Of a DNA stretch of 64,000 bases, positions 39,856 through 49,059 are shown in pieces. Both the position numbers and the translations under genes were made by a program. The DNA comes from Lysobacter sp. Root76 (GTDB taxonomy: Bacteria; Pseudomonadota; Gammaproteobacteria; Xanthomonadales; Xanthomonadaceae), in NCBI RefSeq assembly GCF_001428685.1, contig NZ_LMIK01000004.1:31701-95700 (forward strand). Reading direction: 5' to 3'. Within the stretch, counting starts at the first letter, position 1. The number at the start of each line of letters is the position of its first letter. The notes under the pieces are model-generated. The model was given only the letters and a program-made list of their open reading frames with translations, searched no databases and was not told the origin of the DNA.

Positions 39856-40266
39856 TCAGAGCGCGAGCGGCGGTCCTCGGGAACCCAGGCCGCAGGGGTG
39901 CACCTGCCTGCGCCGCGCAAGCATCGGCCGCAACGGAACAAAGGCGTTGCCGGCGAAGGGAAACGCGAATGCCAGCCACAACGCCAGGACCATGACGGCC
40001 GCCAGCAACGGGCAGTAGTCGCAGTCCATGCCCGGATGCGAATCCGGTTGGGACGGTTTCGGAACGGAGGACTGATCAGCGATGCCGCCCTGGGACAGGT
40101 CGACATACTTCAGCCCGGTCATGGTGCAGATGGCCGCCCAGTACGCGCCCACACCTTCGGTTCGCTGTTCCGCCAACCGCCCCAAGGTCGGCACCAAGGC
40201 CAGCAGCAGCACGGCGACTAGCGCCATGCGGGCCATGAGGCGATGGAAGGCAGGGAGGCGGAGCAT
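39856..40266 (-). CDS. DUF2946-like membrane protein
   Basis: A 136-residue protein with an N-terminal hydrophobic helix (about 11-30), a second near 88-106, a cysteine motif CDYCPLLAA and a His/Cys-containing tail. This matches the small DUF2946 proteins seen near TonB-dependent copper or iron receptors. It is 65 bp upstream of the receptor in the same direction, probably in one operon. The cysteine pair suggests metal binding. Confidence 0.7.
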   Translation of the reverse strand: MLRLPAFHRLMARMALVAVLLLALVPTLGRLAEQRTEGVGAYWAAICTMTGLKYVDLSQGGIADQSSVPKPSQPDSHPGMDCDYCPLLAAVMVLALWLAFAFPFAGNAFVPLRPMLARRRQVHPCGLGSRGPPLAL

Positions 40267-40306
40267 CCCGATAGTCTAAGGCTAGGGACGGCGGAATCGA
40301 ATACCG

Positions 40307-40330
40307 GCACGGAGTCGAAGGACTCCGTGC
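40307..40330. terminator. 10-bp-stem hairpin, possible terminator for the DUF5694-like gene
   Basis: GCACGGAGTC and GACTCCGTGC form a perfect stem with a GAAG loop between the DUF5694-like gene (minus, ends 40449) and DUF2946. No T-run, so it may be a pause or protein site. A second inverted repeat (TCGACCTC/GAGGTCGA) lies at 40394-40416. Confidence 0.45.
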
Positions 40331-40448
40331 TGTGTGTCGGATACCGCCTGAGGAGAAATCCGACAGCACGCGCGCGCCGCAGCTGCGCCCACAAGTCGAC
40401 CTCGCGACCGGAGGTCGATTGCGAACGATAGGGTTCAGGCGGCCAAGC

Positions 40449-41519
40449 TCACCTCAGCACCCGCTGCACGTCGACGATCTCCACACCCAGCATCTGCCCG
40501 AGCAGGGTGTCGAACCACGGCTTGTGCATGCTGCCTACGATCGACAGCACTCGCGCACCGGGACGCTCGCGAAAGGTTTCGCGGATATTGGCCACCATAC
40601 GCTGGTTGCGGATCTCCCAGCCGGCGACGTAAAGCTGACCGTAACGTTGCGGCGAGGGGTCGCGCAGCGCCGCGGCGAAATCGCTTTCCATGGCGATGCG
40701 CATCACTTCGGGGCGGTTGATGTAGCGGTAGAGACCCAGCATATCGCCGGCCTTGATCAGCTCGGCCTCGTGATCGCGGATGGGCTGCGCCTTCGGCGCG
40801 GCCTTGCCCCAAGCCTCCTGTACCGCCTTGCCGAAGGCCTCGCTGTCGGGCAGGTCGACGTTGTCGCCGGTATGGTCGTCGACTGCGTACACGCGCTGGA
40901 GGCCCAGTCGTGCTGCCAGGCGTGCGGCGATCACGGTGTCCTCGTTGTTGCCGCGCATGGACTTCTCGAGCATGGCCACCAGCGTGGCGTCCAGGCCGTC
41001 ACCGGCGCGACGCTCGTCCTGCGGCAGCTGCAGCCACTGCACCAGGGCCGATGCGCTGTCGTTGGCCGCCATGAACAACGCCGCCAGGCGCCTGCGCTGC
41101 GAGGGTGCGGGCGCCGCGGGCCAGGCCTTCAGCGTTTTGCGCACCTCGCCGATCGCCGCCGGAACATCCAGCCCGGTCGCGGCCTTAGCCGCGTCGGTCT
41201 TGCGACAGTACGGCCCCAGGCCTTCCGAGCCGTAGACCGTGGGATGCCGCGCGGCCAGATCGCATTGCTCGCCGGAGATCGCCTCGATGGTGATGATGTC
41301 GGGCTTGAACGCGGCCAGCCGGTCGACCACCGGATCCAGCGTGTCTTGCTTGAAGCCATCGGGCAGTTGACTCAGATGCACCGAGCCCAGCACCAGCACC
41401 TGCGAAGTCGGCCCCACCATGTCCTTGTCGAGCGTGGACGTGTCCGCTTGCGTCGCTCCCGCCGCAGCAGGACCGGCCATACCGAACAGCAATCCCCACG
41501 TCACCAGTGCCTTTCGCAA
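40449..41519 (-). CDS. Exported DUF5694-like protein
   Basis: A 356-residue protein with a signal peptide (MRKALVTWGLLFGMAGPAAA, about 20). The mature part begins with VLVLGSVHLSQLPDGFKQDT and ends with GARVLSIVGSMHKPWFDTLL, a layout I recall as DUF5694. The paired His in LGSVHLS and SMHKPW may bind metal as in related TraB/EreA-like proteins. Function unknown. Start at 41519. It is followed 108 bp away by a serine hydrolase in the same direction. Confidence 0.7.
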   Translation of the reverse strand: MRKALVTWGLLFGMAGPAAAGATQADTSTLDKDMVGPTSQVLVLGSVHLSQLPDGFKQDTLDPVVDRLAAFKPDIITIEAISGEQCDLAARHPTVYGSEGLGPYCRKTDAAKAATGLDVPAAIGEVRKTLKAWPAAPAPSQRRRLAALFMAANDSASALVQWLQLPQDERRAGDGLDATLVAMLEKSMRGNNEDTVIAARLAARLGLQRVYAVDDHTGDNVDLPDSEAFGKAVQEAWGKAAPKAQPIRDHEAELIKAGDMLGLYRYINRPEVMRIAMESDFAAALRDPSPQRYGQLYVAGWEIRNQRMVANIRETFRERPGARVLSIVGSMHKPWFDTLLGQMLGVEIVDVQRVLR

Positions 41520-41627
41520 AGTCCTGCTCCTTTAGCATCCGTTGTAATCGCGAACGCAGAGGCTAGCGCTGCGCCGGCTGGCCTTCCAGTGCGCCTGTTC
41601 CTGGAATCTCCGTTTTGCGATGCGGAT

Positions 41628-42743
41628 CTATTGCGCGCGGCCAGGCGGCAGCGGCTGGTAGAGCGCCGCGATCTTGGGGATCAGGTTTTCCGGATTCGAC
41701 CCGACGAGGTTGGTCAGCACCACGATGGCCAGGCCCTCGTCCGGATAGATCACGAAAGCGGCGCGGGCACCGCCGATGCCGGCGACCTGGCGACGGGGAG
41801 ACGTCGCCAATACCGGCCATCCCGCCGACCAGGCCCCGTCGGTGCCGTCGTTCAACTTCTCCGGCGTCCACATGCTGCGGACGCTGGCCGCGCCGATCAG
41901 CCGGTCGCTGGACAGCGCGACGATCCAACGCGCCAGTTCGTCCGCGGTGGTCTGCAGGCCGCCGCCCGCCCAGAGACTGTAGGGCATGTCGTAGATCCAG
42001 TGGGTCAGACGGTTGCCGTCGTCCGCCGCAAGGCTGCCGCGCGGGAAGTAGCTGTACATGGTCGCGGCATTGGGAACGAGGTCGTAACTGGCGCCGAAGG
42101 TCGTTTTGCGCATGCCCGCAACCGCGAACTGCTGCTGCGCGAGATAGCGCTCGTACGGCATCCTGGTTTGCTTGACGATGATCTGCGACAACAGTCCGTA
42201 GTTGGTCTGGTTGTAGGCGTATCGCGTACCGATGGGCGCTTCCATGGGCAGCGCCTTCACCGCCTTCCATGCATCGGCTTCGGTGCCGCCGCCGATCACG
42301 CCCTGCTGATCGGCGATGTCGGGCAGGCCGGAGGTATGCCCAAGCAGCTGACGGACGCGGATGCTGCGCCAGGCCTCGGGCAAGTCGTCCAGGTAGCGCG
42401 AGATCGGGGCATCTAGATCCACCTGCCCCGCTTCTGCCAGCTGCATCATGGCCACACCGGTAAACGGCTTGGTCGCGGAGTTGATCGGGAACAAGGTGTC
42501 GCGGGTGGCCGGCACGCGGTTCTCGACGTTGGCCAGGCCATAGCTTTCGGACAGCACCACCCGATCGCCTTTGACGACCGCGACCTGCAGGCCCGGGATG
42601 CGCTGATCCTTCATCGCCTGCTGTACCAATCGCCGGGTGCGTTCGTTGGCGTCGTCCAGAGTGTTGGCCGCGGCCCCCAGCCCGGTTAGCGACCACAGAG
42701 CGGCGACGATGATCGCGGTGACACGGTGCTTTCCGAACAGCAT
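41628..42743 (-). CDS. Exported serine hydrolase (beta-lactamase/DD-peptidase-like)
   Basis: A 371-residue protein with a signal peptide (to about 26) and the penicillin-binding/beta-lactamase class C fold. The catalytic SxxK is S89-A-T-K92 (INSATKPFTGVAM), the YxN motif is in YNQTNYGLL, and the third motif lies near the C terminus. Such proteins may be esterases or beta-lactamases. No AmpR-like regulator is adjacent; the next gene is a LysR regulator transcribed leftward about 200 bp away. Start at 42743. Confidence 0.85.
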   Translation of the reverse strand: MLFGKHRVTAIIVAALWSLTGLGAAANTLDDANERTRRLVQQAMKDQRIPGLQVAVVKGDRVVLSESYGLANVENRVPATRDTLFPINSATKPFTGVAMMQLAEAGQVDLDAPISRYLDDLPEAWRSIRVRQLLGHTSGLPDIADQQGVIGGGTEADAWKAVKALPMEAPIGTRYAYNQTNYGLLSQIIVKQTRMPYERYLAQQQFAVAGMRKTTFGASYDLVPNAATMYSYFPRGSLAADDGNRLTHWIYDMPYSLWAGGGLQTTADELARWIVALSSDRLIGAASVRSMWTPEKLNDGTDGAWSAGWPVLATSPRRQVAGIGGARAAFVIYPDEGLAIVVLTNLVGSNPENLIPKIAALYQPLPPGRAQ

Positions 42744-42941
42744 TGGGCTTCCTCAGGCGACCGCCGATGGCGGGGTGGTGAACGTTTGCGCCGCGCGCAG
42801 TGTCGTGCGCGGCGGACCTGACACTGGGACGCACGACGAGGTCATATGGTTTAAACCGGTAGGGAGAAATCGGCTCAGCGCTTCGTCCGGCTCCGTCGGG
42901 GGCCGGCACGCGGGAGCCGAGACGGCTTGCGCCGTGTTCGC

Positions 42942-43841
42942 CTACGCGCCGACCAGGGCGGAGACCGTCTCTCTGAGCCAGCGCTGCCCGCCGTGTCCGT
43001 GATTGCGCTCGTGCCACACCATCACGATGCCGAAGCCCTCCACCGGGAAGGGGCAGCTGGCCACGGTCAGTTTGTCGCTGCGGTCGCGCACCAGGCGCTC
43101 AGGGACCAAGGCGACGAAGTCCGACTGGGCCACGAGTTCCGGCACAAACAGGAACGAAGCCGCGGACAACACCACATTGCGGCGATGCCCGAGCGCGGCC
43201 AGCGCGTTGTCCACCGGCGTGGTGAATCCGCCGCCGCGCGGCGACACGATCACGTGCTCCAGCGCGGCGAACTGCTCGACCGTGAGCTTCTTGCGCAGGC
43301 GGGGATGATCGCGGCGCCCGATCAATACGTAGCGTTCTTCGAACAAAGGCCTGGCACGTAGCGCCGGCGGTGCGGTTTCGGGCGTCATGAACGCCAGATC
43401 GACTTCGCCGCGCGCCATCTGCGCTTCCAGTTGCGTCGCATCGAGCGTGCGCAGCGCCACGCGCATGCCGGGCGCGCCGATCCTGAGCTGCTTGATGAGC
43501 GGCCTGACCACCGCCGTCTGCAGGTAGTCCGTGCAGGCGATGGCGACGATCAATCGGGCCTTGGCCGGATCGAAGCTGCTGTGCGTGGCGACCGTGGCGC
43601 GCACCTGATCCAGCGCCAGGCGCAAGGGATCGAGCAGGTCGGCGGCCTTGGCGGTCGGGATCATCCCGCGCTGCACCGGAATCAGCAGCGGGTCGTCGAA
43701 CATGTCGCGCAGCCGACTCAACTGGGCGCTGACAGCGGGCTGGCTCAGGTGCAAACGGGCGGCCGCCCTGGTCACGTTCTGCTCGACCAGCAAGGCCTCC
43801 AAGGTGACCAGCAGATTGAGGTCGAGGCGCTTGCTATCCAT
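42942..43841 (-). CDS. LysR-family transcriptional regulator
   Basis: A 299-residue regulator: N-terminal helix-turn-helix (LDLNLLVTLEALLVEQNVTR, SQPAVSAQLSRLR) and a C-terminal periplasmic-binding-protein-like effector domain. It is divergent from an NAD(P)H quinone-oxidoreductase gene whose start is 112 bp away, the classic arrangement of a LysR regulator and its target. The shared intergenic stretch 43842-43953 should hold its operator. Ligand unknown. The start MDSKRL is at 43841. Confidence 0.9.
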   Translation of the reverse strand: MDSKRLDLNLLVTLEALLVEQNVTRAAARLHLSQPAVSAQLSRLRDMFDDPLLIPVQRGMIPTAKAADLLDPLRLALDQVRATVATHSSFDPAKARLIVAIACTDYLQTAVVRPLIKQLRIGAPGMRVALRTLDATQLEAQMARGEVDLAFMTPETAPPALRARPLFEERYVLIGRRDHPRLRKKLTVEQFAALEHVIVSPRGGGFTTPVDNALAALGHRRNVVLSAASFLFVPELVAQSDFVALVPERLVRDRSDKLTVASCPFPVEGFGIVMVWHERNHGHGGQRWLRETVSALVGA

Positions 43842-43953
43842 CGGATGGATGGTAGCGGAAAGATCTCGCAATTTCACAGATAGCTCGGCCGCACCGAGAC
43901 TTGCTCCATCGCCCCGGCCCGGAGCCTGGGTGCATCGATATGGAGCGAAAGCC

Positions 43954-44757
43954 ATGAAGAAGATCCTGATCGTCCATGCCCACCCCGAGCCGGCGTCCTT
44001 GAACCGGCAACTCGTCGACGCGGCCGTCCAGACGCTGCAGGAGCAGGGACACGAGGTCCTGACGTCCGACCTGTACGGCATGCGCTGGAAGGCGGTGTTC
44101 GACGAGGACGACTTCCCCAGCCGCGCCGATCCGGATCGCCTGCATTTCGTGCGCGAGTCCGGGCATGCCTATGCCAACGGACGCCAGACCTCCGACGTCG
44201 CCGCCGAGCAGGAGAAAGTGCTGGCCGCCGACGCCGTCATCCTGCAGTTTCCGCTGTGGTGGTTCGGCATGCCCGCCATCCTCAAGGGCTGGGTGGATCG
44301 GGTCTGGGCCTATGGTCTGGCATACGGCTACCAGGGCGCCGGCAACCGATACCGTTACGGCGACGGCGCTTTCAAAGGCAAGCGCGCGATGCTGTCGGTG
44401 ACGGTCGGCGGGCCGGCTGCCGACTATTCGCCGCGCGGCATCAACGGGCCGCTGGAGCAACTGCTGTTTCCGATCACGCACGGGACCTTGTTCTTTCCCG
44501 GCATGGACGTGCTGCCTACGCATGCCGTCTATGGCACCGGGCAGATCGACGAGGAGGCCGTGGCGGCGGCGAAGGCGGCATGGCGCTCGCGCCTGGAGCG
44601 CTTGTTCGAGGAGGCGCCGATCCCGTTCCGGCGCCAGAACGGCGGGGACTATCCGGACCGCCACGTACTGGCGAGCGATGTCGCTGCCGGCCAGACCGGG
44701 CTGCTGGCGCATGTGGCGGACAGGCGGACCGCGCCGCATGCTCTGGAGGAAGCCTGA
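43954..44757 (+). CDS. NAD(P)H-dependent flavodoxin-fold oxidoreductase (quinone reductase type)
   Basis: A 267-residue protein with the flavodoxin-like start MKKILIVHAHPEPASLNRQL, AVILQFPLWWFGMPAILKGW and the quinone-reductase pattern typical of MdaB/NQO1-like (Flavodoxin_2) enzymes. It would reduce quinones with FAD or FMN. Controlled probably by the divergent LysR regulator. ATG at 43954; an AGCGAAAGCC stretch precedes. Confidence 0.88.
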   Translation: MKKILIVHAHPEPASLNRQLVDAAVQTLQEQGHEVLTSDLYGMRWKAVFDEDDFPSRADPDRLHFVRESGHAYANGRQTSDVAAEQEKVLAADAVILQFPLWWFGMPAILKGWVDRVWAYGLAYGYQGAGNRYRYGDGAFKGKRAMLSVTVGGPAADYSPRGINGPLEQLLFPITHGTLFFPGMDVLPTHAVYGTGQIDEEAVAAAKAAWRSRLERLFEEAPIPFRRQNGGDYPDRHVLASDVAAGQTGLLAHVADRRTAPHALEEA

Positions 44758-44840
44758 AGTCGCGATGCTGGCGGGCCGAAGGCCGCAGGTTCTGAGTTCG
44801 CGCGCTCGGATTGCGCACTCAGATCGCGCGCCTGGGCGCA

Positions 44841-45734
44841 TCAAGCCAGCGGATTGAGCTGCGCCTGCAACTGCGCGAATTCCTGCACCACGAAATCCAC
44901 CAAGGCGCGGATGCGCGGAGTGTCGCGCATATCCGAATGAAAGCCGACGCGCACCGCGCGCACGGGCATGGGCTGCGGCAGCGCCACACGATGCAAGTCC
45001 GCATCCCGCTCGCCCATGAAGCAAGGCAGCACGGCCATGGCGGCGCCGCCGCGCACGGCAGCGAGATGCGCGCGCAGGCCATTGGCGTGCAGCACGGTAC
45101 GCGCACGGTGCGCCAGGACCGGCAACCAGGCCTCGTGCGGCACCTCGCCTGCGGCACGATCCAGCAGCACCAGCCGGTGGCCGCTGAAACCGTCGGCGGC
45201 CTCGGGGCGGCCGTGGCGTTCGATATAGCTCGCCGACGCGTACAGCGCGTAGGCGACGTCGCCGATGCGGCGCTCGACCAGGTTCTCCTGCGCGAACGAG
45301 CCGAAGCGGAAGGCCAAGTCGGCTTCGCGCCGCGCCAGGTTGAACACCTTGGTGTCGTTGACCAGTTCGATCAGCAGGCCGGGATGCGAGGCGCCGAAGC
45401 GCGCGAGCATCGGCGCGATCACCTCGTCGCCTAGCCAATCCAGGCTGGTCACCAGGATCTCTCCGCTCAGGCCGGTATCGCGCGCGGCGACCTGCCGCTG
45501 CACCGACAGCGCGCCGGCGTCCATCTGCTCCAGGCCGTCGATCAGCGACTGGCCCAGCGCGGTGAGCCGCAGCCCGCCGGCGTCGCGGTCGAACAGCTTC
45601 GCGTCCAGCCGCCGTTCCAAGCCGTCCAGGCGCCGGCTCACGGTGGGCTGGGTCGTGCCCAGCGCGCGCGCCGCAGCGCTGAGGGTTCCATTGCGGGCGA
45701 TAGCCAGCACCACTTTCAGATCATCCCAATCCAT
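44841..45734 (-). CDS. LysR-family transcriptional regulator
   Basis: A 297-residue regulator with an N-terminal helix-turn-helix (LKVVLAIARNGTLSAAARAL, QPTVSRRLDGLERR) and the usual effector-binding C-terminal half. It is divergent from the VOC/SDR pair at 45900, and so probably controls it. Start MDWDDLK at 45734, after a longer frame from 45785 that would add a cysteine-containing extension. Ligand unknown. Confidence 0.88.
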   Translation of the reverse strand: MDWDDLKVVLAIARNGTLSAAARALGTTQPTVSRRLDGLERRLDAKLFDRDAGGLRLTALGQSLIDGLEQMDAGALSVQRQVAARDTGLSGEILVTSLDWLGDEVIAPMLARFGASHPGLLIELVNDTKVFNLARREADLAFRFGSFAQENLVERRIGDVAYALYASASYIERHGRPEAADGFSGHRLVLLDRAAGEVPHEAWLPVLAHRARTVLHANGLRAHLAAVRGGAAMAVLPCFMGERDADLHRVALPQPMPVRAVRVGFHSDMRDTPRIRALVDFVVQEFAQLQAQLNPLA

Positions 45735-45899
45735 CGTCGTCGGCCCGAGCCTGTCCCATGCGTTTTTGAATGACCGGCATGCCAAATCGATGACTGCATT
45801 CGCTGGCAGCGCTTCCTAGACTGTCACGCAGTTCCGCAGGCGGACAAGTCTCCGCTCACGGCCACGTCGGGGCAGCATTCTGGTTTCGGGAATCGAGGC

Positions 45900-46277
45900 A
45901 TGCTCAAGATCGACCACCTGATCCTCCGCGTCAGCGATGCGAAAGCGTCGGTGCGGTTCTATCGGCGAGTGCTCGACCTCGCGTACGAAGGCGAGGCCGG
46001 CCCGTTCCAGGTGCTGCGCATCAACGACGACTGCGTGCTCGACCTGCTGTCCGAGCCGCCGAAAGACCCGGTCCACCTCGCCTTCCATCTGGATCGCGAC
46101 GCCTTTGAGGCCGTACGCGACCGGCTGCGGGCGATGGAGGTCGCGTTCGGCGGCGATCCTTTCGTTCGCGACGGTCGCTCTGCCCAGCAGTACGGCGCCC
46201 GTGGTTGGGCGGAGGCGCTGTACTTCTTCGATCCCGATCGACATAACATCGAGGTACGCACTCATGATCGACGCTGA
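45900..46277 (+). CDS. VOC-superfamily protein (glyoxalase/fosfomycin-resistance-like)
   Basis: A 125-residue glyoxalase-type protein: MLKIDHLILRVSDAKASVRF then EGEAGPFQVLRINDDCVLDLL and LYFFDPDRHNIEVR. Metal ligands fit H6, H-about-60 and E-about-118. Its stop overlaps the start of an SDR gene by 14 bp, so they are co-translated. Substrate unknown; the pairing suggests one catabolic or detoxifying step. Confidence 0.85.
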   Translation: MLKIDHLILRVSDAKASVRFYRRVLDLAYEGEAGPFQVLRINDDCVLDLLSEPPKDPVHLAFHLDRDAFEAVRDRLRAMEVAFGGDPFVRDGRSAQQYGARGWAEALYFFDPDRHNIEVRTHDRR

Positions 46278-47070
46278 CGCTCCGACCGCTGCCACGCTTG
46301 CCGGTCCGTCCACGCATCCCGACCTGCGCGGCAAGGTGGCCGTGGTCACCGGCGGTTCGCGCGGCATCGGCGCGGCCACCTGCCTGGCGCTGGCACGCAG
46401 CGGCGTGCGGCTGGCGATCAACGGCCGCGACCCTGCCGCCGTGCAGGCGAGCGTCGCGGCCGTGCAGGCCGCCGGCGGCGAGGCGATCGGCGTGGAAGCC
46501 GACTGCTCGGATCTCGCCCAGGTTCAGCGCATGCAGGCTCGCGTCGAAAGCCATTTCGGCGCACCGGACTTCGTACTCGCCTTCGCCGGAGGCGGCACGG
46601 GCCGGCCGGTCCCGGTACAGGACATCAGCGAACAGGACTGGCGTTCCAGCCTGGACAACAACCTCACCTCGACCTTCTTCACCATCAAATGCTTTCTGCC
46701 CGGCATGTTGGCGCGCGGCAGCGGCGGGATTCTGACCATGGCCTCCGCCGGCGCCCGCGTCGCATCGGGTGCGCCCGCGGGCTACGGCGCGGCCAAGGCC
46801 GGCGTCATCATGCTGAGCCGCCACCTGGCGCAGGAAGTCGGCCCGCAGGGCTTGCGCGTCAACTGCATTTCGCCGTCGGCGGTACTGACCGAACGCACGC
46901 GCGCCGCGCTTACGCCGGAGCGGCAGGCGCGGATGCTGGAAGGTTTCCCGCTCGGGCGGCTGGGCACGCCGGACGACGTGGCCGCGGCATCGCTGTTCCT
47001 GCTCAGCGATGCTTCGGCCTGGATCACGGGGGTGGTGCTGGACGTAGCGGGCGGCCGGGTCATGGTCTGA
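46264..47070 (+). CDS. Short-chain dehydrogenase/reductase
   Basis: A 268-residue classical SDR: cofactor motif VVTGGSRGIGAATCLALARS, the NNAG-like region, the catalytic Tyr/Lys as YGAAKAG, and the family's C-terminal ITGVVLDVAGG. The ATG at 46264 lies inside the VOC gene. Substrate unknown. Together with the VOC protein and the divergent LysR regulator it forms a compact three-gene module. Confidence 0.9.
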   Translation: MIDADAPTAATLAGPSTHPDLRGKVAVVTGGSRGIGAATCLALARSGVRLAINGRDPAAVQASVAAVQAAGGEAIGVEADCSDLAQVQRMQARVESHFGAPDFVLAFAGGGTGRPVPVQDISEQDWRSSLDNNLTSTFFTIKCFLPGMLARGSGGILTMASAGARVASGAPAGYGAAKAGVIMLSRHLAQEVGPQGLRVNCISPSAVLTERTRAALTPERQARMLEGFPLGRLGTPDDVAAASLFLLSDASAWITGVVLDVAGGRVMV

Positions 47071-47158
47071 GCCGGTATCTAGTCGCCGGCACGCCGTAGT
47101 CACTGGACGAGCGAGACCGCCTCACCGCCGGCAACAGGCTCCGACAGTCGGCGCAGCT

Positions 47159-47974
47159 TTACGGCGTGGAGAACGGCTCGGCCTCGTACGCGCGATGCAG
47201 CAATTCCAGAAAGCGCGGAGCCTCGGGCCAGGACAGATCGTCGATCCGATGCACGGCCACGCCCGGCGTCCAGGAGTTCATCACCGCAGCGCCCGCGAGG
47301 CCCGGCAGGTCTGCGCGCGTCAGCTCCTGCATGCGCTGCGCGACGCCGAGACGCTCCAGCTGACGGCGGACGATGCCCATGGTGGTCCCGCCCAGCATCT
47401 CGGCCATGGGCCATACCACCGCCTCGCCGTCCCAGAAGGCCAGGTTCCAGATCGAAGCCTCGCTGAGCCGGCCGCGCCTATCGACGAAGGCCGCGTCGTC
47501 GTAGCCCTGCGCCACCGCCTGACGCAGAAAATAGGTCTTGGCGACCTCGCCGACGTGCTTCAACGCCGGCAGCATGCGCTCGTGTTCGACCGTCATCAGC
47601 GCCAACGGGCCTTTCGGACCCGATGCGGCCGCGCCGGCGCGGACCAGCATCGCGGGCTCCACCTCCGTGCCGGCCACGGTGAACTCGCCCGCAGGCGAGT
47701 ACACGGTAGCGATCAAGGAGAGATCGGACGGGCCGCCGGCGAGCGCCGAACGCAAATACGAGCGCACGCGATCGTCGGGCAAGGCGCGCCCGAACAGTGC
47801 CATCGAGGCATGCCGCAACCGATCCAGATGCAGATCCAGGCCGCGCACCCGGCCGCCGCGTACCTGCATCGCGGTGAAGTGCGCGTAGCCGGCGAAGGCG
47901 AGTGGCGCCAAATCTTCGGCGCCGGCCGCGCGGCCGTTACGTTGAACCACGGCAGATGCCGAATGTCTGGACAT
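47159..47974 (-). CDS. Aminotransferase class IV (BCAT/D-amino-acid-transaminase-like)
   Basis: A 271-residue PLP enzyme with the class IV layout: an N-terminal FTAMQVRGGRVRGLDLHLDR, the PLP-lysine region LKHVGEVAKTYFLRQA and the E/N signature RRGRLSEASIWNLAFW. It may be a D-amino-acid, 4-amino-4-deoxychorismate or branched-chain type; the active-site loop is not decisive. Divergent from a LysR regulator at 48118, a likely control pair. Start at 47974. Confidence 0.83.
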   Translation of the reverse strand: MSRHSASAVVQRNGRAAGAEDLAPLAFAGYAHFTAMQVRGGRVRGLDLHLDRLRHASMALFGRALPDDRVRSYLRSALAGGPSDLSLIATVYSPAGEFTVAGTEVEPAMLVRAGAAASGPKGPLALMTVEHERMLPALKHVGEVAKTYFLRQAVAQGYDDAAFVDRRGRLSEASIWNLAFWDGEAVVWPMAEMLGGTTMGIVRRQLERLGVAQRMQELTRADLPGLAGAAVMNSWTPGVAVHRIDDLSWPEAPRFLELLHRAYEAEPFSTP

Positions 47975-48117
47975 GTATTCGCTCCAAGAAGTTCGAGCCG
48001 AGCAGCAGCGTCGCCGCGCTCCTGCCTGGAGTTTGTCTGCGCCGCACTATCCGCCGTTGACCGAGGCTTGGGAAACGAGTAATTCTCGTCGGATCATCAA
48101 ATGCGATTTGAAGATCG

Positions 48118-49059
48118 ATGAGCCGCATGCTGCCCGGAACGCGGGCGCTTCGAACCTTCGAGGCGGCCGCGCGCCACTTGAATTTCAGCCGCGCGGCCGA
48201 GGAGTTGGGACTGACGCCGGCCGCGGTCAGCCACCAGATCAAGGACATCGAGGACCAGCTCGGCCTGACGCTGTTCGTCCGCAGCAGCCGCCGCATCCAG
48301 CTCACTCCGGCCGGCACGGTGCTGCTCGAAGGCACTGCCGCCGCGCTCGACAGTCTGCAGGCTGCGGTCGCCCGCGCCCGTCGCACGGCTCGGGGCGAGA
48401 CGCGCCTGCACGTCTCGCTGAGCGCACGCCTGGCGACCAACTGGCTGCTGCCGCGCTTGCCGCGGTTCCAGGCCGCGCATCCGGACCTGGAGCTGAGCTT
48501 CGACGTCAGCGATGAGCTGCGCGATTTCGCTACCGACGATGTCGATGCCGCGATCCGTTTCGGCACCGGCCGGTACCCGCGCACGCGATCGGATCGTCTG
48601 TTCGATACCACGATCGTCGCGGTGTGCAGCCCGAAGCTGCTCGAATCCGGCGCGCCGCTGCGGGAACCACGCGATCTGCTGCAGCACCGGCTGTACTACG
48701 TGGACTGGAAGGCCGGCAACATGGTCTGGCCGAACTGGCGCATGTGGATGAGCGCGGCCGGCATCGATGGGTTCGACGACAGCCGTTGCGTGGGCTTCTC
48801 CGATTCCAGCCATGTGGTGCAGGCCGTGATCGACGGCGGCGGTGTCGGCCTGGCCGATCTGGACATGATCGGCAACGACCTCGCCCAGGGAAGGCTGGCG
48901 CGCTTGTTCGATATCGGCGTGAACGTGGCGCCGGACTACGCCTATCACCTGGTCTACCCGGAGAGCAGCCGCGACGACCCGCGCGTGCTCGCGTTTCGCG
49001 AATGGTTGCTGGGCGAAGCCGCGCTGGCGGCGGGCGGACCTGCCGTTACAGACCGATGA
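48118..49059 (+). CDS. LysR-family regulator (GcvA-like)
   Basis: A 313-residue regulator of the GcvA/AmpR-like branch: MSRMLPGTRALRTFEAAARH, LTPAAVSHQIKDIEDQLGL and the long effector domain with YYVDWKAGNMVWPNW. It faces away from the class IV aminotransferase, whose start is about 140 bp away, so it probably regulates that gene. Its 3' end overlaps by 14 bp the 3' end of the chromate transporter on the opposite strand. Confidence 0.88.
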   Translation: MSRMLPGTRALRTFEAAARHLNFSRAAEELGLTPAAVSHQIKDIEDQLGLTLFVRSSRRIQLTPAGTVLLEGTAAALDSLQAAVARARRTARGETRLHVSLSARLATNWLLPRLPRFQAAHPDLELSFDVSDELRDFATDDVDAAIRFGTGRYPRTRSDRLFDTTIVAVCSPKLLESGAPLREPRDLLQHRLYYVDWKAGNMVWPNWRMWMSAAGIDGFDDSRCVGFSDSSHVVQAVIDGGGVGLADLDMIGNDLAQGRLARLFDIGVNVAPDYAYHLVYPESSRDDPRVLAFREWLLGEAALAAGGPAVTDR

